Notes: generated from the sequence alone by a model not told the origin. A stretch of DNA of 64,000 nt from Procambarus clarkii (GCF_040958095.1 NC_091181.1:31750938-31814937); one strand, 5' to 3'; shown: positions 12,831-26,515, counted from the stretch's first letter. A program made the numbers and translations.

Positions 12831-12995
12831 TGAAAATAGGCCGGGGGCCAGGACCTGCAGACCTACCTCTGCGTGGATGGTCTGCGGCTTTATAATTGGA
12901 AAGTGCGAAATATTACCTTCGTAATATTAGTGTGCGAAAGGGGAACCTAATTATCTTTACCAACCCAAGGTTTGTTATTACGGAGGAAATTCAAC

Positions 12996-13278
12996 ACGCC
13001 CAGGGCTGCCAACATCACCGCTGCTGCTGGCGCTCATTCCACCCCCCTCAGGGCTGCCAATATCACAACTGCTGGCGCTCTCGTACCCCCCCCCCCTCCC
13101 TAGGGCTGTCAACATCACCATTGCTGGCGCTATCACACCTATGGCTGCCAACATTAATGCTGTCGATATCATCACACCCAGGGCTGCCAACACCAACACA
13201 GTTGGCGCTGTCATCACACCCAGGGCTGCCAACACCACCACTGTTGGCGCTCTCACCACACCCAGGGCTGCCATTCTA
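12996..13278. repeat. Minisatellite, ~39-bp degenerate unit x7
   Basis: cagggctgccaacatcacca with ctgttggcgctctcatcaca. Confidence 0.85.
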
Positions 13279-13544
13279 GTGGGAGTCCGTATGGGGGAAC
13301 GAGGTGAGCTCTGATGAAAGGTCGCCCCCTACCCCCTGGCTGGTGGCTGTGGTCACTTCACACAACCTTCCCCAGTACACTCTAATATGAACAGCAAGTA
13401 CTTGGCAGTATACTGAATAGTCCCACTATTCATAATTGTCTAATAATTGACACTGCTTTTGTTAACTTCAAAATCATAGCAAATTTGCCAATATACCTCG
13501 ACTGTCTTGTTAAATGTAAGTCTTTCCTGAAACGGTGTGTGTGT

Positions 13545-14114
13545 GTAATTACCTAAGTGTAGTTACAGGATGAGAGCTACGCTCGTGGTGTCCCGTCTTC
13601 CCAGCACTCTTTGTCATATAACGCTTTGAAACTACTGACGGTCTTGGCCTCCACCACCTTCTCACCTAACTTGTTCCAACCGTCTACCACTCTTTGCGAA
13701 AGTGAATTTTCTTATATTTCTTCGGCATCTGTGTATAGCTAGTTTAAATCTATGACCTCTTGTTCTTAAAGTTCCAGTTCTCAGGAAATCTTCGCTATCG
13801 ATTTTATCAATTCCTGTTACTATTTTGTATGTAGTGATCATATCACCTCTTTTTCTTCTGTCTTCTAGTTTTGGCATATTTAATGCCTCTAACCTCTCCT
13901 CGTAGCTCTTGCCCTTCAGTTCTGGGAGCCACTTAGTAGCGTGTCTTTGCACCTTTTCCAGTTTGTTGATGTACTTCTTAAGATATGGGCACCACACAAC
14001 CGCTGCATATTCTAGCTTTGGCCTAACAAAAGTCGTGAACAATTTCTTTAGTATATCGCCATCCATGTATTTAAAAGCAATTCTGAAGTTAGAAAGCGTG
14101 GCATTCACCCACAA
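13545..14114 (-). mobile_element. Non-LTR retrotransposon relic, RT C-terminus plus 3' UTR (family A)
   Basis: The minus strand carries a 150-residue frame matching the C-terminal part of CR1/jockey-type RT proteins: LFTTFVRPKLEYAAVVW, then KLEKVQRHATK, SYEERLEALNMPKLEDRRKR and GDMITTYKI. The frame is intact from 14114 to 13662. 13545-13661 has the 3' UTR, ending with a motif like aattacctaagtgtagtta. The 5' side stops at a (TG)n tract starting 14121, so the element is 5'-truncated. Active copies would be needed elsewhere. Confidence 0.85.
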
Positions 14115-14118
14115 AGCG

Positions 14119-14127
14119 CGCGTGTGT

Positions 14128-14188
<61 letters not shown>
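14119..14188. repeat. (TG)n at the LINE relic's 5' truncation point
   Basis: Begins 5 bases beyond the frame of the RT relic at 13.5-14.1 kb. Confidence 0.95.
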
Positions 14189-14190
<2 letters not shown>

Positions 14191-14599
14191 TTTCATTTAT
14201 ACACCAAAATTTAACTAGTAGCCCATTGCATTTTCTTGTAAATATTTACCTAAAATTAAATACACAAAATATGAACAAGGAAGGAGCGGCTCCTTTGTCT
14301 GCTTGTGACTGGAGTTTATTAAATATATATATATAGTGTGTAAATCATGTGTTTACACTGGTGCCGAGCATCTTGTTTACAGGATGACTGCGCCTGTTTG
14401 CTCGTGTTTGTTGATTGCTAATATTATTTGTGGTGTAAATATATCAATTTTATTTCTTGTCTAAAAGTTACTTATGGCGTATTATAGACAAATTCGTATT
14501 TTCGTATGACTAAAACACGCTTTGCTAAGTCCATTATATACTGGAGCTCTGTACAGGTATTGTTGGGTGATGTCACAGTGAGGTACAGTGATGAGCAGC

Positions 14600-14634
14600 G
14601 GTCCGGACTCTGCCAAACCTGGCAGAGTCCGGGA
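14600..14634. repeat. Perfect GC-rich hairpin next to a SINE
   Basis: gtccggactctgcca and tggcagagtccgggac pair over 14-15 bp with an AACC loop, directly before the SINE start at 14638. Confidence 0.6.
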
Positions 14635-14637
14635 CCG

Positions 14638-14886
14638 GGAGCCGGTCGATCGAGCGGACAGCACACTGGACTTGTGATCCTGTGGTCCCGGGTTCGATCC
14701 CGGGCGCCGGCGAGAAACAATGGGCAGAGTTTCTTTCACCCTATGCCCCTGTTACCTAGCAGTAAAATAGGTACCTGGGTGTTAGCCAGCTGTCACGGGC
14801 TGTTTCCTGGGGGTGGAGGCCTGGTCGAGGACCGGGCCGCGGGGACACTAAAAAGCCCCGAAATCATCTCAAGATAACCTCAAGAT
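14638..14886 (+). mobile_element. tRNA-headed SINE, family 1, near full length
   Basis: The head has a box A-like ggtcgatcgagcgg and a clear box B (ggttcgatccc at about 14690). The body follows (ctgttacctagcagtaaaat, ggtacctgggtgttagccag) and ends in tandem ctcaagataac motifs, the terminal repeats expected of LINE-mobilised SINEs. Confidence 0.8.
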
Positions 14887-15079
14887 ATAACCTCGAGCAT
14901 TTATTTTGAGATTTGAGATATATACAAGAGTTGTTACATTCTTGTACAGCCACTAGTACGCGTAGCGTTTCGGGCAGGTCCCTGGAATACGATCCCCTGC
15001 CGCGAAGAATCGTTGTTACAACCAAGTACACATTTTACTGTTGAGTTAAACAGAGGCTACAGTTAAGGATTTACGCCCA

Positions 15080-15178
15080 GTAAATCCTCCCCGGCCAGGA
15101 TACGAACCCATGACAAAGCGCTCGCGGAACGCCAGGCGAGTGTCTTACCACTACACCACGGAGACTGTGCATTTAGGT
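15080..15178 (-). mobile_element. tRNA-headed SINE, family 2 (fragment)
   Basis: Antisense of a tRNA-like head: box A-like gtggtgtagtggtaagacac and box B gggttcgtatcctgg, followed by ggggaggatttactgggcg. Also seen at 55.86-55.97 kb. The acceptor-stem pairing and CCA expected of a working tRNA gene are not evident. Confidence 0.6.
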
Positions 15179-15931
15179 CCCAGATGGTAGTACAGTCTCG
15201 GCTCTCAACCACCGCTTTTGTTACGCATAGTGACCGAGGTTGTCGGGTGGAGGTGAGAGGAAGCGAGGGGTGGCGGCGGGGATGTCACTGGGTGGGGTTA
15301 CGAGCGAGTGGGTGACCGGGGCGGGCGGGGGTGGAGGGCGGGCAGGGCGGCCACAGTGAAAGTACTCCACCCTCACCAAAACAAAGACTCGCGCCAGTGT
15401 TGCCAACCTTGCCGAGTCGGCGGTCTGCACCGAGTGCCAGACGTCGCCATAGGTAACCATATATTCTGCCAGATGCTTATACAGGATTCTTAGTTTTTAC
15501 AACGCTAAAACTAGAGCTCACGTGGCTATATTGCAGGGGGGAAAAAATTTGTTTGTCTCGCTCGTCTGGTCAGTTGAGTGGTAGATAAGAGAGGCAGGAG
15601 CCAGAGACCTCCTGGAGAGTTAGTGTGTCGCCTGAACACTTTGGGGGCGACCACTCTGACACCTGGCGGTCAACTAACATTTACACAACAAACCTATAAC
15701 CACATATCATTACCCTGTACTGTATATATATATATATTACTTGCCAGTAGAGATCTAAATCGTAATTGATACACCGCTAGCTATAAGTGAATTAAGATCA
15801 CCGAACCATACGGCTACCCTTACATTAGCGTGATTAGACGGTGGGAAGATAGAGGTAGCGAGAGGTGGTAGTTCTACACAGCTACTTTTTTTTTTTTTTG
15901 CCTACCACAGAAGTGGCCACACATTTGCAAT

Positions 15932-16166
15932 ATGGGAGCCGGTCGGCCGAGCGGACAGCACGCTGGGCTTGTGATCCTGGGTTCGATCCCAGGCGTCGGC
16001 GAGAAACAATGGGCATTGTTTCTTTCACCCTATCCCCCTGTTACCTAGCAGTAAAATAGGTACCTGGGTGTTAGTCAGCTGTCACGGGCTGCTTCCTGGG
16101 GGTGGAGGCCTGGTCGAGGACTGGGCCGCGGGGACACTAATGCCCCGAAATCGTCTCAAGATAAGA
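15932..16166 (+). mobile_element. tRNA-headed SINE, family 1, near full length
   Basis: Box A-like ggtcggccgagcgg at 15941 and box B ggttcgatccc at 15980, then the same body and the tail ggccgcggggacactaatgc to ctcaagataag. The best-preserved head in the window. Confidence 0.82.
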
Positions 16167-16277
16167 TGGTATCCAGCATATATACGTTTTCTTCTGTCCT
16201 CCATGGACAGGTTAGAGAGCTGTTAAACATATAGTTCTGTGATTTATTGAACAATCAACCGTAGAAGGTGATTGTAG

Positions 16278-16648
16278 CAACCCGTTCTCGCAAATTCGTA
16301 AAGTCAATATTGACTTATTAACTACGTGCATAGGTGATATACTAAACATAATAGATACCCTTAAAAAGATTCATAGAAAACACCGACCTTACCTAACCTT
16401 GTTAGTATCTTAAGATAAGCATCTTATTGCTTCGTAATTACAATTATTACTTAACCTATACCTATTATAGGTTAGGTAATAATTGTAATTACGAAGCTAT
16501 AAGATGCTTATCTTAAGATACTAACTAGGTTAGGTAAGGTCGGTGTTTTCTATGAATCTTTTTAAGGGTATCTATTATGTTAAGTATGTCACCTATGCAC
16601 ATATTTAATAAGTCAATATTGACTTATTAAATTTGCGAGAACGGGTTG
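16278..16648. mobile_element. Palindromic hAT-like MITE FB2 with 8-bp target duplication
   Basis: 371 bp, nearly perfectly self-complementary. Termini caacccgttctcgcaaattc and aatttgcgagaacgggttg. The flanks are gattgtag on the left, touching CAACCC, and gattgtag on the right, touching GGGTTG: a perfect 8-bp direct duplication, as made by hAT transposases. No ORF. The centre is near 16470 (cctattataggttagg). Confidence 0.85.
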
Positions 16649-16764
16649 GATTGTAGTGCTTTTAAAATGTTGGTGGGTACAGCGAATGGCTCACTTCTTC
16701 CTGGGCCCGCGTTCGACCCCCAATTGGTCTAAGAGGCTACATGGGGCACCTCTCTGTCCTCATA

Positions 16765-17030
16765 TTTGAGGTTATCTTGAGATGATTTCGGGGCTTAGCG
16801 TCCCCGCGGCCCGGTCCTCGACCAGGCCTCCTTTTTGTTACACATCCCCCCAGGAAGCAGCCCATAGCAGCTGTCTAACTCCCAGGTACCTATTTACTAC
16901 TAGGTAACAGGGGGGCATCAGGGTGAAAGAAACATTTTGCCCAATTTGTCTCCACCTCCACCGGGAATCGAACCCGAAACCTCAGGACTACGAATCCGTA
17001 GCGCTGTCCACTCAGCTGTCAGGCGCCCAG
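16765..17030 (-). mobile_element. tRNA-headed SINE, family 1, antisense
   Basis: Starts with antisense tail (gaggttatcttgagatgatt), passes through ggccgcggggacgctaag in reverse, the gctgcttcctggggg junction and the body, and ends in the tRNA-like head with box B (gggaatcgaacccg antisense). Confidence 0.75.
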
Positions 17031-17094
17031 CTCTTAGTGTATCTTAGCCTTGCCGTGTGATATGTGATCATTCTGACTGTTGTTGTTGTGATTT

Positions 17095-17150
17095 AGCTAC
17101 TCAGAACGAAGTATCCATGTAGCACGGGCTATGGCGAGCCCGCAAACCCG
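17095..17150 (-). repeat. Hairpin element H, antisense fragment
   Basis: agctactcagaacgaagtat followed by gcacgggctatggcgagccc. Confidence 0.55.
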
Positions 17151-18815
<1,665 letters not shown>

Positions 18816-19338
18816 GAATATAAAGACGCCCTTGTATAGGTAAAGCTAAAAGCTTGTGGACGAGGCTACTGTCCCCCATGTACTGGTAGAGAGGTACTGG
18901 GCGGGGGAAGTTCAGGATAGACCTTGGTTGTGTGTTCTTCTGTCCTAAGACAAGAGGATAGAAGATTGTGTCTTGGCTCTCGGTCAGAGACAAGTTAAGT
19001 CAATCTAGGAGCGTGTGGTAAGTAGGGCCACGACACAGTGAGGACACCGTACACACGGTGAGGGTAGCACCGTACACAGTTATGTGCAGGACCAGACATG
19101 CAGCCTTGTTATAATGAGTAATTCACTGTACACCGAACACCTCCATTATCCCCAGAGTTTTACAAATGATTTCCTGTCAAGTCCCGCGTGCGCGCACACA
19201 CTATAGTCCTTGTGAGGAAAGCACACGGAGGCTAAAATACCCTGCACACCTCTACGGGTATACCTCTTTCCCCCCTCCCAGTGCAGAGGGTTGATATATT
19301 TGGGTGGCTTGATACACCTGAATGGCTTGTTTTACTTA

Positions 19339-19711
<373 letters not shown>

Positions 19712-19885
19712 AAAAGCTGTGTACCTCAGGGCACAATCCTTGGGCCACTGCTCCTTCTCATTCTCATATAAGATTTTAGTCAACACAGCAAGTCACAGCT
19801 TCGTGTCATCTATTACAGACGATACGAAAATCAGCATTAACATTACTTATGTTGAAGACGTTGAAAACTATAACCCAATATGTGA
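19712..19885 (+). pseudogene. Decayed non-LTR RT fragment (palm region)
   Basis: Shortly after the end of an antisense SINE, the plus strand reads in mixed frames a damaged version of the RT stretch that spans the QG and YxDD motifs. Residues SFVSSITDDTKISINITYVE match the 'SsFADDTKi' motif with A changed to T. No intact frame is present. Confidence 0.55.
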
Positions 19886-20834
19886 GCCGTGCCGGGCCCA
19901 TACAACACGTGCCAGTTCCATATAACGCGTGCCAGACCCATATAAGTTAGTTTCGTAGAAGGTAAGATAATTATGAGGGGACAGTGCCAGGAAGTGCATG
20001 ACTTTTATAGTTCCTTGGAAGAAGTGTCACCCACCGACGAAATGTTAACCTAACAAATGTATGGACACATCTGGGGACAAACGTCAGCTTCTTGGAGCCT
20101 GTGGCAGCTCCCCCTAGAACACTTGTCACTGGACGCATTTCAGTTTCGTCAGCTCCGCTAAACCACGTGAAAACCCTCTTGTGGCACGTGTAGAAGCCCC
20201 GAGACGCTTGCAACAAACTGGGGCACGTACAGGTGTTGTGGGGCACGCGTCCTATGACACACACACACACACATCATCTTCCTGAGACAGATGTCAGCGA
20301 CACGGGCGCCGGGCTGCTGGGGGAACGAGGCGCAAGCGGGTACCCGGCACACACGTCCTTGGTAAGGGAAGACCTCAACGCACCACAAGTAATGAGCACC
20401 CAGAGGCTCACGCTCCCCCCGTCCCTGGACAGGGGATGAGGTGGGGCTCGTTGGTGTCTGTGGCGAGGGAGGCTCGGTAGAGGAGGGCCGTTGAGGGCGA
20501 GGATGGTCACTTGTGGAAGGCGAGTAGGGCAGGGAAATACCCCTGTGGTTTACCTGTGGCCGGTTTCAAGAGATGGTGTACCTGTGCCACCCAGGGGAGT
20601 CCTGTGATGACCGGGTCTACCAGTGGGTTAAGGGTCAACTCGGCCATCGCTGTCAGCCTCGTCAGGCATCCTGCAGGAGTCCGTCTAGTTCCCTCTTGAC
20701 TCTCTCAACCTTTGGTCTGGCTCTTTTGTAGTAGTATTAAGTTGATAGTTAATACCTCCCATTGGCCTCGCATTACAGAGGACTACAGAATAATTCAAAC
20801 AGCAACTGACTATTTAATAAGCTTATTTAATAAG
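19886..20834. other. No gene recognised
   Basis: Several GC-rich open frames of 60-100 codons on both strands overlap without domains or splice context. Confidence 0.5.
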
Positions 20835-21132
20835 CCTCCCTGGCGTCCGGACTTTCCCTGGCGTCCGGACCCCTCCCTGGCGTCCGGACTCCTCCCTGGC
20901 GTCTGGACCCTCCCTGGCGTCCGGACCCCTCCCTGGCGTCCGGACTCCTCCCTGGCGTCTGGACCCTCCCTGGCGTCCGGACCCCTCCCTGGCGTCCGGA
21001 CCCCTCCCTGGCGTCTGGACCCTCCCTGGCGTCTGGACCCTCCCTGGCGTCTGGACCCTCCCTGGCGTCTGGACCCTCCCCGGCGTCTGGACCCTCCCTG
21101 GCGTCCGGACCCTCCCTGGCGTCCGGACCCTC
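20835..21132. repeat. Minisatellite, 18/19-bp unit, about 16 copies
   Basis: ctccctggcgtccggacccc with TCTGGA variants; four identical TCTGGA units lie together near 21010-21080. Confidence 0.93.
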
Positions 21133-22534
21133 TCTGGCATTCGAGTAACACTGAGAAAAATAATCGTCTTTTAAATATAATTAAGCGTTTGAGTACAAGT
21201 GACTTAAGTGCCGCGTGTACAGCTTGGCGTTAATGGAAACGTCCAGTTTTTGTCCTTACATGTTCGTTAAGGTCCGTTATTTCCGTTAGGTCCGGTATAT
21301 TCTTACACCTTTTGTATACGCGTTATATTCATAGTGACTTTGTAGTCGTTTAACTCTGGCCATGCTACTGTATTGGCTAAGTTATTCTTATTTACATTTT
21401 ACGTATTTATATTCTATAATTGTTATTTTAATAACTTTGAATATTTTATGTGTATCGGTGGGAAGGTAACTAGATGGATACAGTGAGTGAGTGAGTGCGT
21501 GCGTGCGTGCGTGCGGGACATATCTTACTAAATAGTCAGACTGGCCAGGTATCCTGTATGACAAGCCGCGCCACGTCCTCTTCCCCCTTATAAATGACGA
21601 CACTAACAAAGTCAACCACTGCTGCTTTGACTGTTGCTGCTGTTCCTGCTGCTGTTGTTTCTACTGTTTATATTGCTGCTGCTGCCGGTAGTGATGCTGC
21701 TGCTTTCATTACATGGTCACCACCATCACAAACCAGGTGTTCTCTCACTACCAGCGTCCCTATCCAACCACCATCACCACTTCAGCATCACCATCACCAA
21801 GTGATGCACAGTCAGCATCAATGGCACCACTACCACTATCATCACCACCACCACCCCACCCAACCTGGTACTCTCAGTACCTACCGAATTAGAGCTGAGT
21901 GGTGTAATTACCTGGTGTTACCTGTTTGAAGTAACCTTTCCCATGGTGGGCGCGGCCCAGCCGCTGACCCCAGCTCCCGCCTAATTCCCTGCAGACGGGT
22001 GTGGGGGGGAGGGGGGTGTATGTACACCAGATAGGGAAGCGTGTGTGCACCAGATGGGATTGTGTGTACACCAAGGAGGGGTGGGGGGGGGGAATTATTT
22101 ACACACCACCACTCACTCTCCATCATGTTAGTCTAGTAATTGATCAAAGGAAACCTGCAGAGGCGTGCCGAACATATTTATATGCATCACCCCTTCCCCC
22201 CTCCCATCTCCCCTTTCCTCCTCTTCCTCCTCTTCCTCTCATTTCCTCCCTCCCCCTTCCATATCCCTCTCTCTTCCCCCCCTCACCGTAGACCGACACA
22301 GTAGAGGCATGAAGGGGCGAGACAGTTTCCGCTTGGGAGTCACCGTGGCGTGGAGGACAGGGCGTTGGCATTGCAACAAAGGTGACCAGGGTTCGAGGCT
22401 AGGGGGCAGGATAGGAGTGGGTGGCTGGAGTGCGGAGTGGTAAAGGCGAGGATAGTAATACCTATACAGGGTAATTTGCATGTCGATTCGATCCTGTGGT
22501 AGCCCTCGTGTGACTGTATATTGGACATTACTGT
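21133..22534. other. No gene; CTG/CAC-rich low complexity
   Basis: (CTG)-like 21620-21700, (CAC/CAT)-rich 21720-21860, C/T-rich 22190-22280. Confidence 0.55.
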
Positions 22535-22662
22535 TTACCTGGCGTGCCAGCGGTGCACTGGGCGTCCCAACGGTGCACCTGACGTCCCAAAGGTACACCT
22601 GACGTCCCAAAGGTACACCTGACGTCCCAAAGGCACACCTGACGTCCCAGAGGTGCGCCAAT
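22535..22662. repeat. Minisatellite, 20-bp unit x6
   Basis: cacctgacgtcccaaaggta with drift in the left copies. Confidence 0.9.
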
Positions 22663-22797
22663 AAGAGGACTCCACACCTGCACCAGGTGCACTATATAAT
22701 TTAGTTCTCATAAGTCTTAAAACAGCAACGATTGTTAAGCCAAGAAAAAAAAAAGGTTGTTCTTAGTTGTTTATGAGGCTATTGGAGTCACTGTGGT

Positions 22798-23160
22798 CAA
22801 CCCGTCCTCAGAACAAGTCTATTCCATCCAGCGCTCGACCCCACAGACGCATTCATCAATTTTAAGATGCTGTCCATTCAGACTAGGAATTTTCTTAAGT
22901 ATATATTAATATTGTTATGTATTGGCTTACTGTGCATATTTAGGCATTGGTTAGGTTAGGTGTTTAGGTTCTGTTGGCGATTATTTGTATTTGTAGTACG
23001 TGGGTGAAGCATTTACAACGTTGTGGTTCGAACAAAATTCGTCAGTGAAGCATTTGTTCAGGAGGTGTTCGGACGTCATCAGTTGTGCGTCGTGTGTAAA
23101 CCGTTTTTCATTCATAAACAGCTGGGGGTTTGGCGGGTGGATGGAATGGACTTTGGCACT
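22798..23160. mobile_element. TIR element T3, one end missing
   Basis: Left terminus caacccgtcctcagaacaag. Interior aggcattggttaggttaggt and gtgggtgaagcatttacaac is the reverse complement of the copies at 59.4-60.1 kb. Right side ends at ggaatggactttggc, short of the second terminus. Confidence 0.6.
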
Positions 23161-23277
23161 TATCGTACATTTTTGAAGTTCATTTAGCAGGTCACGATGT
23201 CAGAGACGACACGCAGTTAGTTAACGCTGGTGTTAGGGAGATTTAGTTAACGTCATTGACCCCCAGTTTCAGCCCCG

Positions 23278-23375
23278 CTCCTGTGCCAGGTAAGTCCAAT
23301 ACGGGCTCACCATAGCCCGTGCTACTTGCAACGTTTTGTTCCTAGAAGCTGAATCTTAAACAAAAACAACAGCCA
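23278..23375 (+). repeat. Hairpin element H
   Basis: ctgtgccaggtaagtccaat, then the acgggctcaccatagcccgt hairpin and an A-rich (ACA)n end. Confidence 0.62.
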
Positions 23376-23559
23376 TTGACCCGGTCAACAGACGTAAATA
23401 CAATGGCGTCACGACCCCAGCGCGCCAAACACGATGGACGTCTTCCTCTCAGAATGGCCGACCCTACAGCTTCCCCTTGATGATATCTTTCATATATATT
23501 GTACTGGCCTGGCGACGACTGCTTAGAATGGTGAGTGGCACCCTTGGGTGGTTGTATGT

Positions 23560-23700
23560 TGTTGTTGTTATAGATTCAGCTACTCGGAACAAGTTCCAAG
23601 TAGCACAGGCTATGGTGAGCCCGTAACTTACCTGGCACAGGAGCGAGGCAAGTAGAACGGGCTATGGTGAACCCGTTGTGGACTTACCTGGCACATGAGT
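23560..23700 (-). repeat. Hairpin element H, antisense, partly duplicated
   Basis: gattcagctactcggaacaa, gctatggtgagcccgtaact and cttacctggcacaggagcg, with a second arm agtagaacgggctatggtga, so two units lie head to tail. Confidence 0.6.
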
Positions 23701-24057
23701 AGTGCGTGATGTGTGATGGGTGGTTGTAGGGTCAGCTGCCGTGAGGCTGTTCTCGCGTGTAACACTGCCTCCATGAGGGGGATACGAGCTCTTGGTTGTA
23801 TGAATTATATGCGTGTCTTCAGTGGCCTCTTCCGCCTCGGCCACCCCGCCTCACTGGCTATTCACTCAATAAAATCTTAACCATTCTATACAATGACTTC
23901 AAAAATAAAAAAGGGAAACTGTCACTGTTATTGTATTTTATAAATTGACGGAGGCGGTGGTGGGTGAGTGTATTTGACGGAGAAGGACAGGAATGCCACC
24001 GCGAGAAGTCTGTTCGCTCGCTGGACGCTACTTGGCGGAAATCAGTTTCATCTAAAT

Positions 24058-24115
24058 GTTCAGTTCCTTCTAAGGGTTCGAACCCTCGTCACGGCCCTTG
24101 TGTATTTGTTCCTCC
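24058..24115 (+). mobile_element. SINE family 3 fragment
   Basis: gggttcgaaccctcgtcacg followed by gcccttgtgtatttgttcc is the family 3 head end in sense orientation. Confidence 0.4.
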
Positions 24116-24647
24116 TAAGGTTAGCAAGTGGAGCCAGACACTAAGATTCAACGTAGTCTCGTTCATCAGTTTCACTTTTACTCTTTCACTTGCGAAGGAA
24201 TTTTGCGAAACAAAACACGGAATAATCAGCGAATCTCGTTTTCTATATGATTAACTGGGAGAACAGCCGCAAGGGGGCTCTAGCGTTTGTTTACAAACAT
24301 GTGATGGAGAGGTGATGGCGCGTAATAACAAGGCTTCGACAAACTTAAACAATAACACGTCATTGTAAAAAAAAAGTAACAAGGTATAATTTATATCGAT
24401 TGGGTTTTGACACAGCGCGAATACATTGCTATTCTATATAGTAATCGTAATTTGAACAGGTACTGATTGCGTTTATAATGTGAAAATGATGTCTCGACCT
24501 TTCCCCTCCCCCCCCCTCCCCTGTGACCTTTGACCTCGGGTAAATACCTTATCAGGCTTACCCCAACAACACTGTCTGAGGCTGTCACCCTCTCGGCCGC
24601 TCTGGCTGTATCGCTCTCATGCTCAACTCTGCCCTCAGTACCCAGGC

Positions 24648-24718
24648 GTGTACGGGCTCACCATAGCCCGTGCTACATGGACACTTCGTTCTGAGTAGCT
24701 AAATCTGAAACAAGCAAT
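24648..24718 (+). repeat. Hairpin element H
   Basis: tacgggctcaccatagcccg, gtgctacatggacacttcgt and gagtagctaaatctgaaac. Confidence 0.6.
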
Positions 24719-24884
24719 ACCCAGGCGGCCTCTGCCTCAGCACCTCGCCAGGATACAAAGTGTGTGGCAGCAATAAACGTAATATTGCAAAGACGTGTAA
24801 AGACTTGGAATTTCCTGTTGTAAAGCTGATGAGCGGCTATTATGTTCTGGCACAAATTGAACGACGTGTACTCTGTGGTGAGGG

Positions 24885-25015
24885 TACACCCCAAAGCTGT
24901 CTTGTGTACCCTGTATCCTGCATTCCTACCCCCCTAAAGCTGTCTGTGTACCCTGTACCCTGCATTCCTACCCCCCTAAAGCTGTCTGTGTACCCTAATC
25001 CGTGTCTTCGTACCC
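24885..25015. repeat. Short tandem repeat, ~42-bp unit
   Basis: ccctgcattcctaccccc and ctaaagctgtctgtgtaccc, about 3 copies, just before the LINE relic. Confidence 0.75.
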
Positions 25016-25029
25016 GCAAATTGTGTTAT

Positions 25030-25850
25030 CCTAGATGAGCGTGTATGCTGTGGGTGTCAAGGGAAGATCCATGAAATGGATTGAAGACTCTCTCACAGGA
25101 AGGAAGCTCAAGATCAGTTTTGACTGAGCAGTCTCGCAGTCCGTCCTCCAAACAAAGACCCCAAAAGTGATTCCATGCACCCGCCAAAACCCCCTGTTTA
25201 TCAACCCGTCCTGGGTGGATGACCCATGCAGGATTATTATTAACAAGATGACAACGAAAAAGTCCAACATAACACAAGAAATGAGGCACAAGTATTTTTA
25301 GAAAATTTACAAAGAAGCCGGAAATTAATTAGATCCAATCTTCACTGATGGGTCATCTTATCCTACTAATGGCAGGGCTGGTGCAGCCAATACTGTAATC
25401 AGGAATAATGTCTTTCAAGCCGAAAATGAAGAAAAAAGCACATATTGAGAACTATGCCTCTTCAACGTAAGCTGAGCTAACTGTCATTATTATGGCGTTA
25501 AGATCCCTTGAACGAAACACTAACGCTACAGTGATCTGCACCGATTTAATAGCGGCGCTACAAAGCCTTAGTAAAAAACAGGAAGGAAAACCTCGCGTTA
25601 GTCGCTGAAATCAGGAGAGCTGTGAGGATACTAACCAATCAGGAAAGAGTCGTCAAATTCCTGTGGATCTCCTCATTTCATTTCCTGCTCGTTTATTTCA
25701 TGTGAAAATAAACGAGCAGATGTGCTGGCTGCTGAAGGCGCTGACGGAGACCACACTGAATACTTCATACCCAAAACTCCTCTACAAATTAGAGGTATTG
25801 TACATGCTGCTATGGCGGCGTGTTCTCTCACAGCATGAGTAGCGCTGCCC
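25030..25850 (+). pseudogene. Decayed non-LTR element with RT remnant and RNase H domain
   Basis: 25060-25125 reads MKWIEDSLTGRKLKISF, the RT helix 'lkWi.dfLtgRk.kV'. After an apparent internal deletion, 25325-25760 reads a damaged RNase H: IFTDGSSYPTNGRAGAA, AELTVIIMALRSLERNTNAT, VICTDLIAALQSLSKKQ and KFLWI, then NKRADVLAAEGA. The catalytic D (FTDGS), E (AEL), D (CTD) and final D (RAD) positions are all visible. Stops and frameshifts occur throughout, so it is not functional. An RNase H domain on an RT element points to the I/jockey group. Confidence 0.75.
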
Positions 25851-26127
25851 AATAAACTTGCCCTTCGGGGCAAAATTAAAAAAACACAAAATAAATCCTA
25901 AACCTGGTCTTCGTACCCACAAAGTTTTGTACCTTGTGGTACACAGGATAACTAGAAAAAAGGATAGCTACTCTAGCCTGTTGAGACGTGTTTTATGGTC
26001 CCAATAAACATACTTGTACCTTGTGTACCCTGAACCTTGTCTCCGAGCCCCCAAAATTATTTGTGTTCCCTAAACCCTGTGTGTGACCAGGGGCTGAGGC
26101 CGCTCCTCTTGACCCATACAATGTTGT

Positions 26128-26218
26128 TTGAGATTCAGCTACTTAGAACAAAAGTTCCAAAGTAGCACGGGCTATGGTGAGCCCGTAGTGGACTTACCTG
26201 GCACAGGAGTGGGGCTGT
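26128..26218 (-). repeat. Hairpin element H, antisense
   Basis: gattcagctacttagaacaa, gcacgggctatggtgagccc and gacttacctggcacaggagt. Confidence 0.6.
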
Positions 26219-26420
26219 AACTCGTCTCTTGACCCATACAAGGCAGCTTCTATTTATATTCAGCCCTACTCCTGATCATATGGTCGGCTTCCATGGCGGA
26301 AACGAAGAATGGTTGAGTGGATAAGCAAAGAATAGTCAATGACAGGTGTGTGTAGGAGGATGACAACACAGCCTGCCTCGGGTGCTCCTCGCACTCAACC
26401 ACTCTCCCTCATGCTTGTTA

Positions 26421-26422
<2 letters not shown>

Positions 26423-26514
<92 letters not shown>
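26423..26514. repeat. (CA)n microsatellite
   Basis: Uninterrupted; on the minus strand it would lie just inside the intron of the possible secreted-protein exon. Confidence 0.95.

Positions 26515-26515
<1 letters not shown>

Noticed and set aside
15932-16010. tRNA gene
   Set aside because: A and B boxes are present but it is followed by the shared SINE body and tail, so it is a SINE head. The same applies at 14638, 15100 and 48660.
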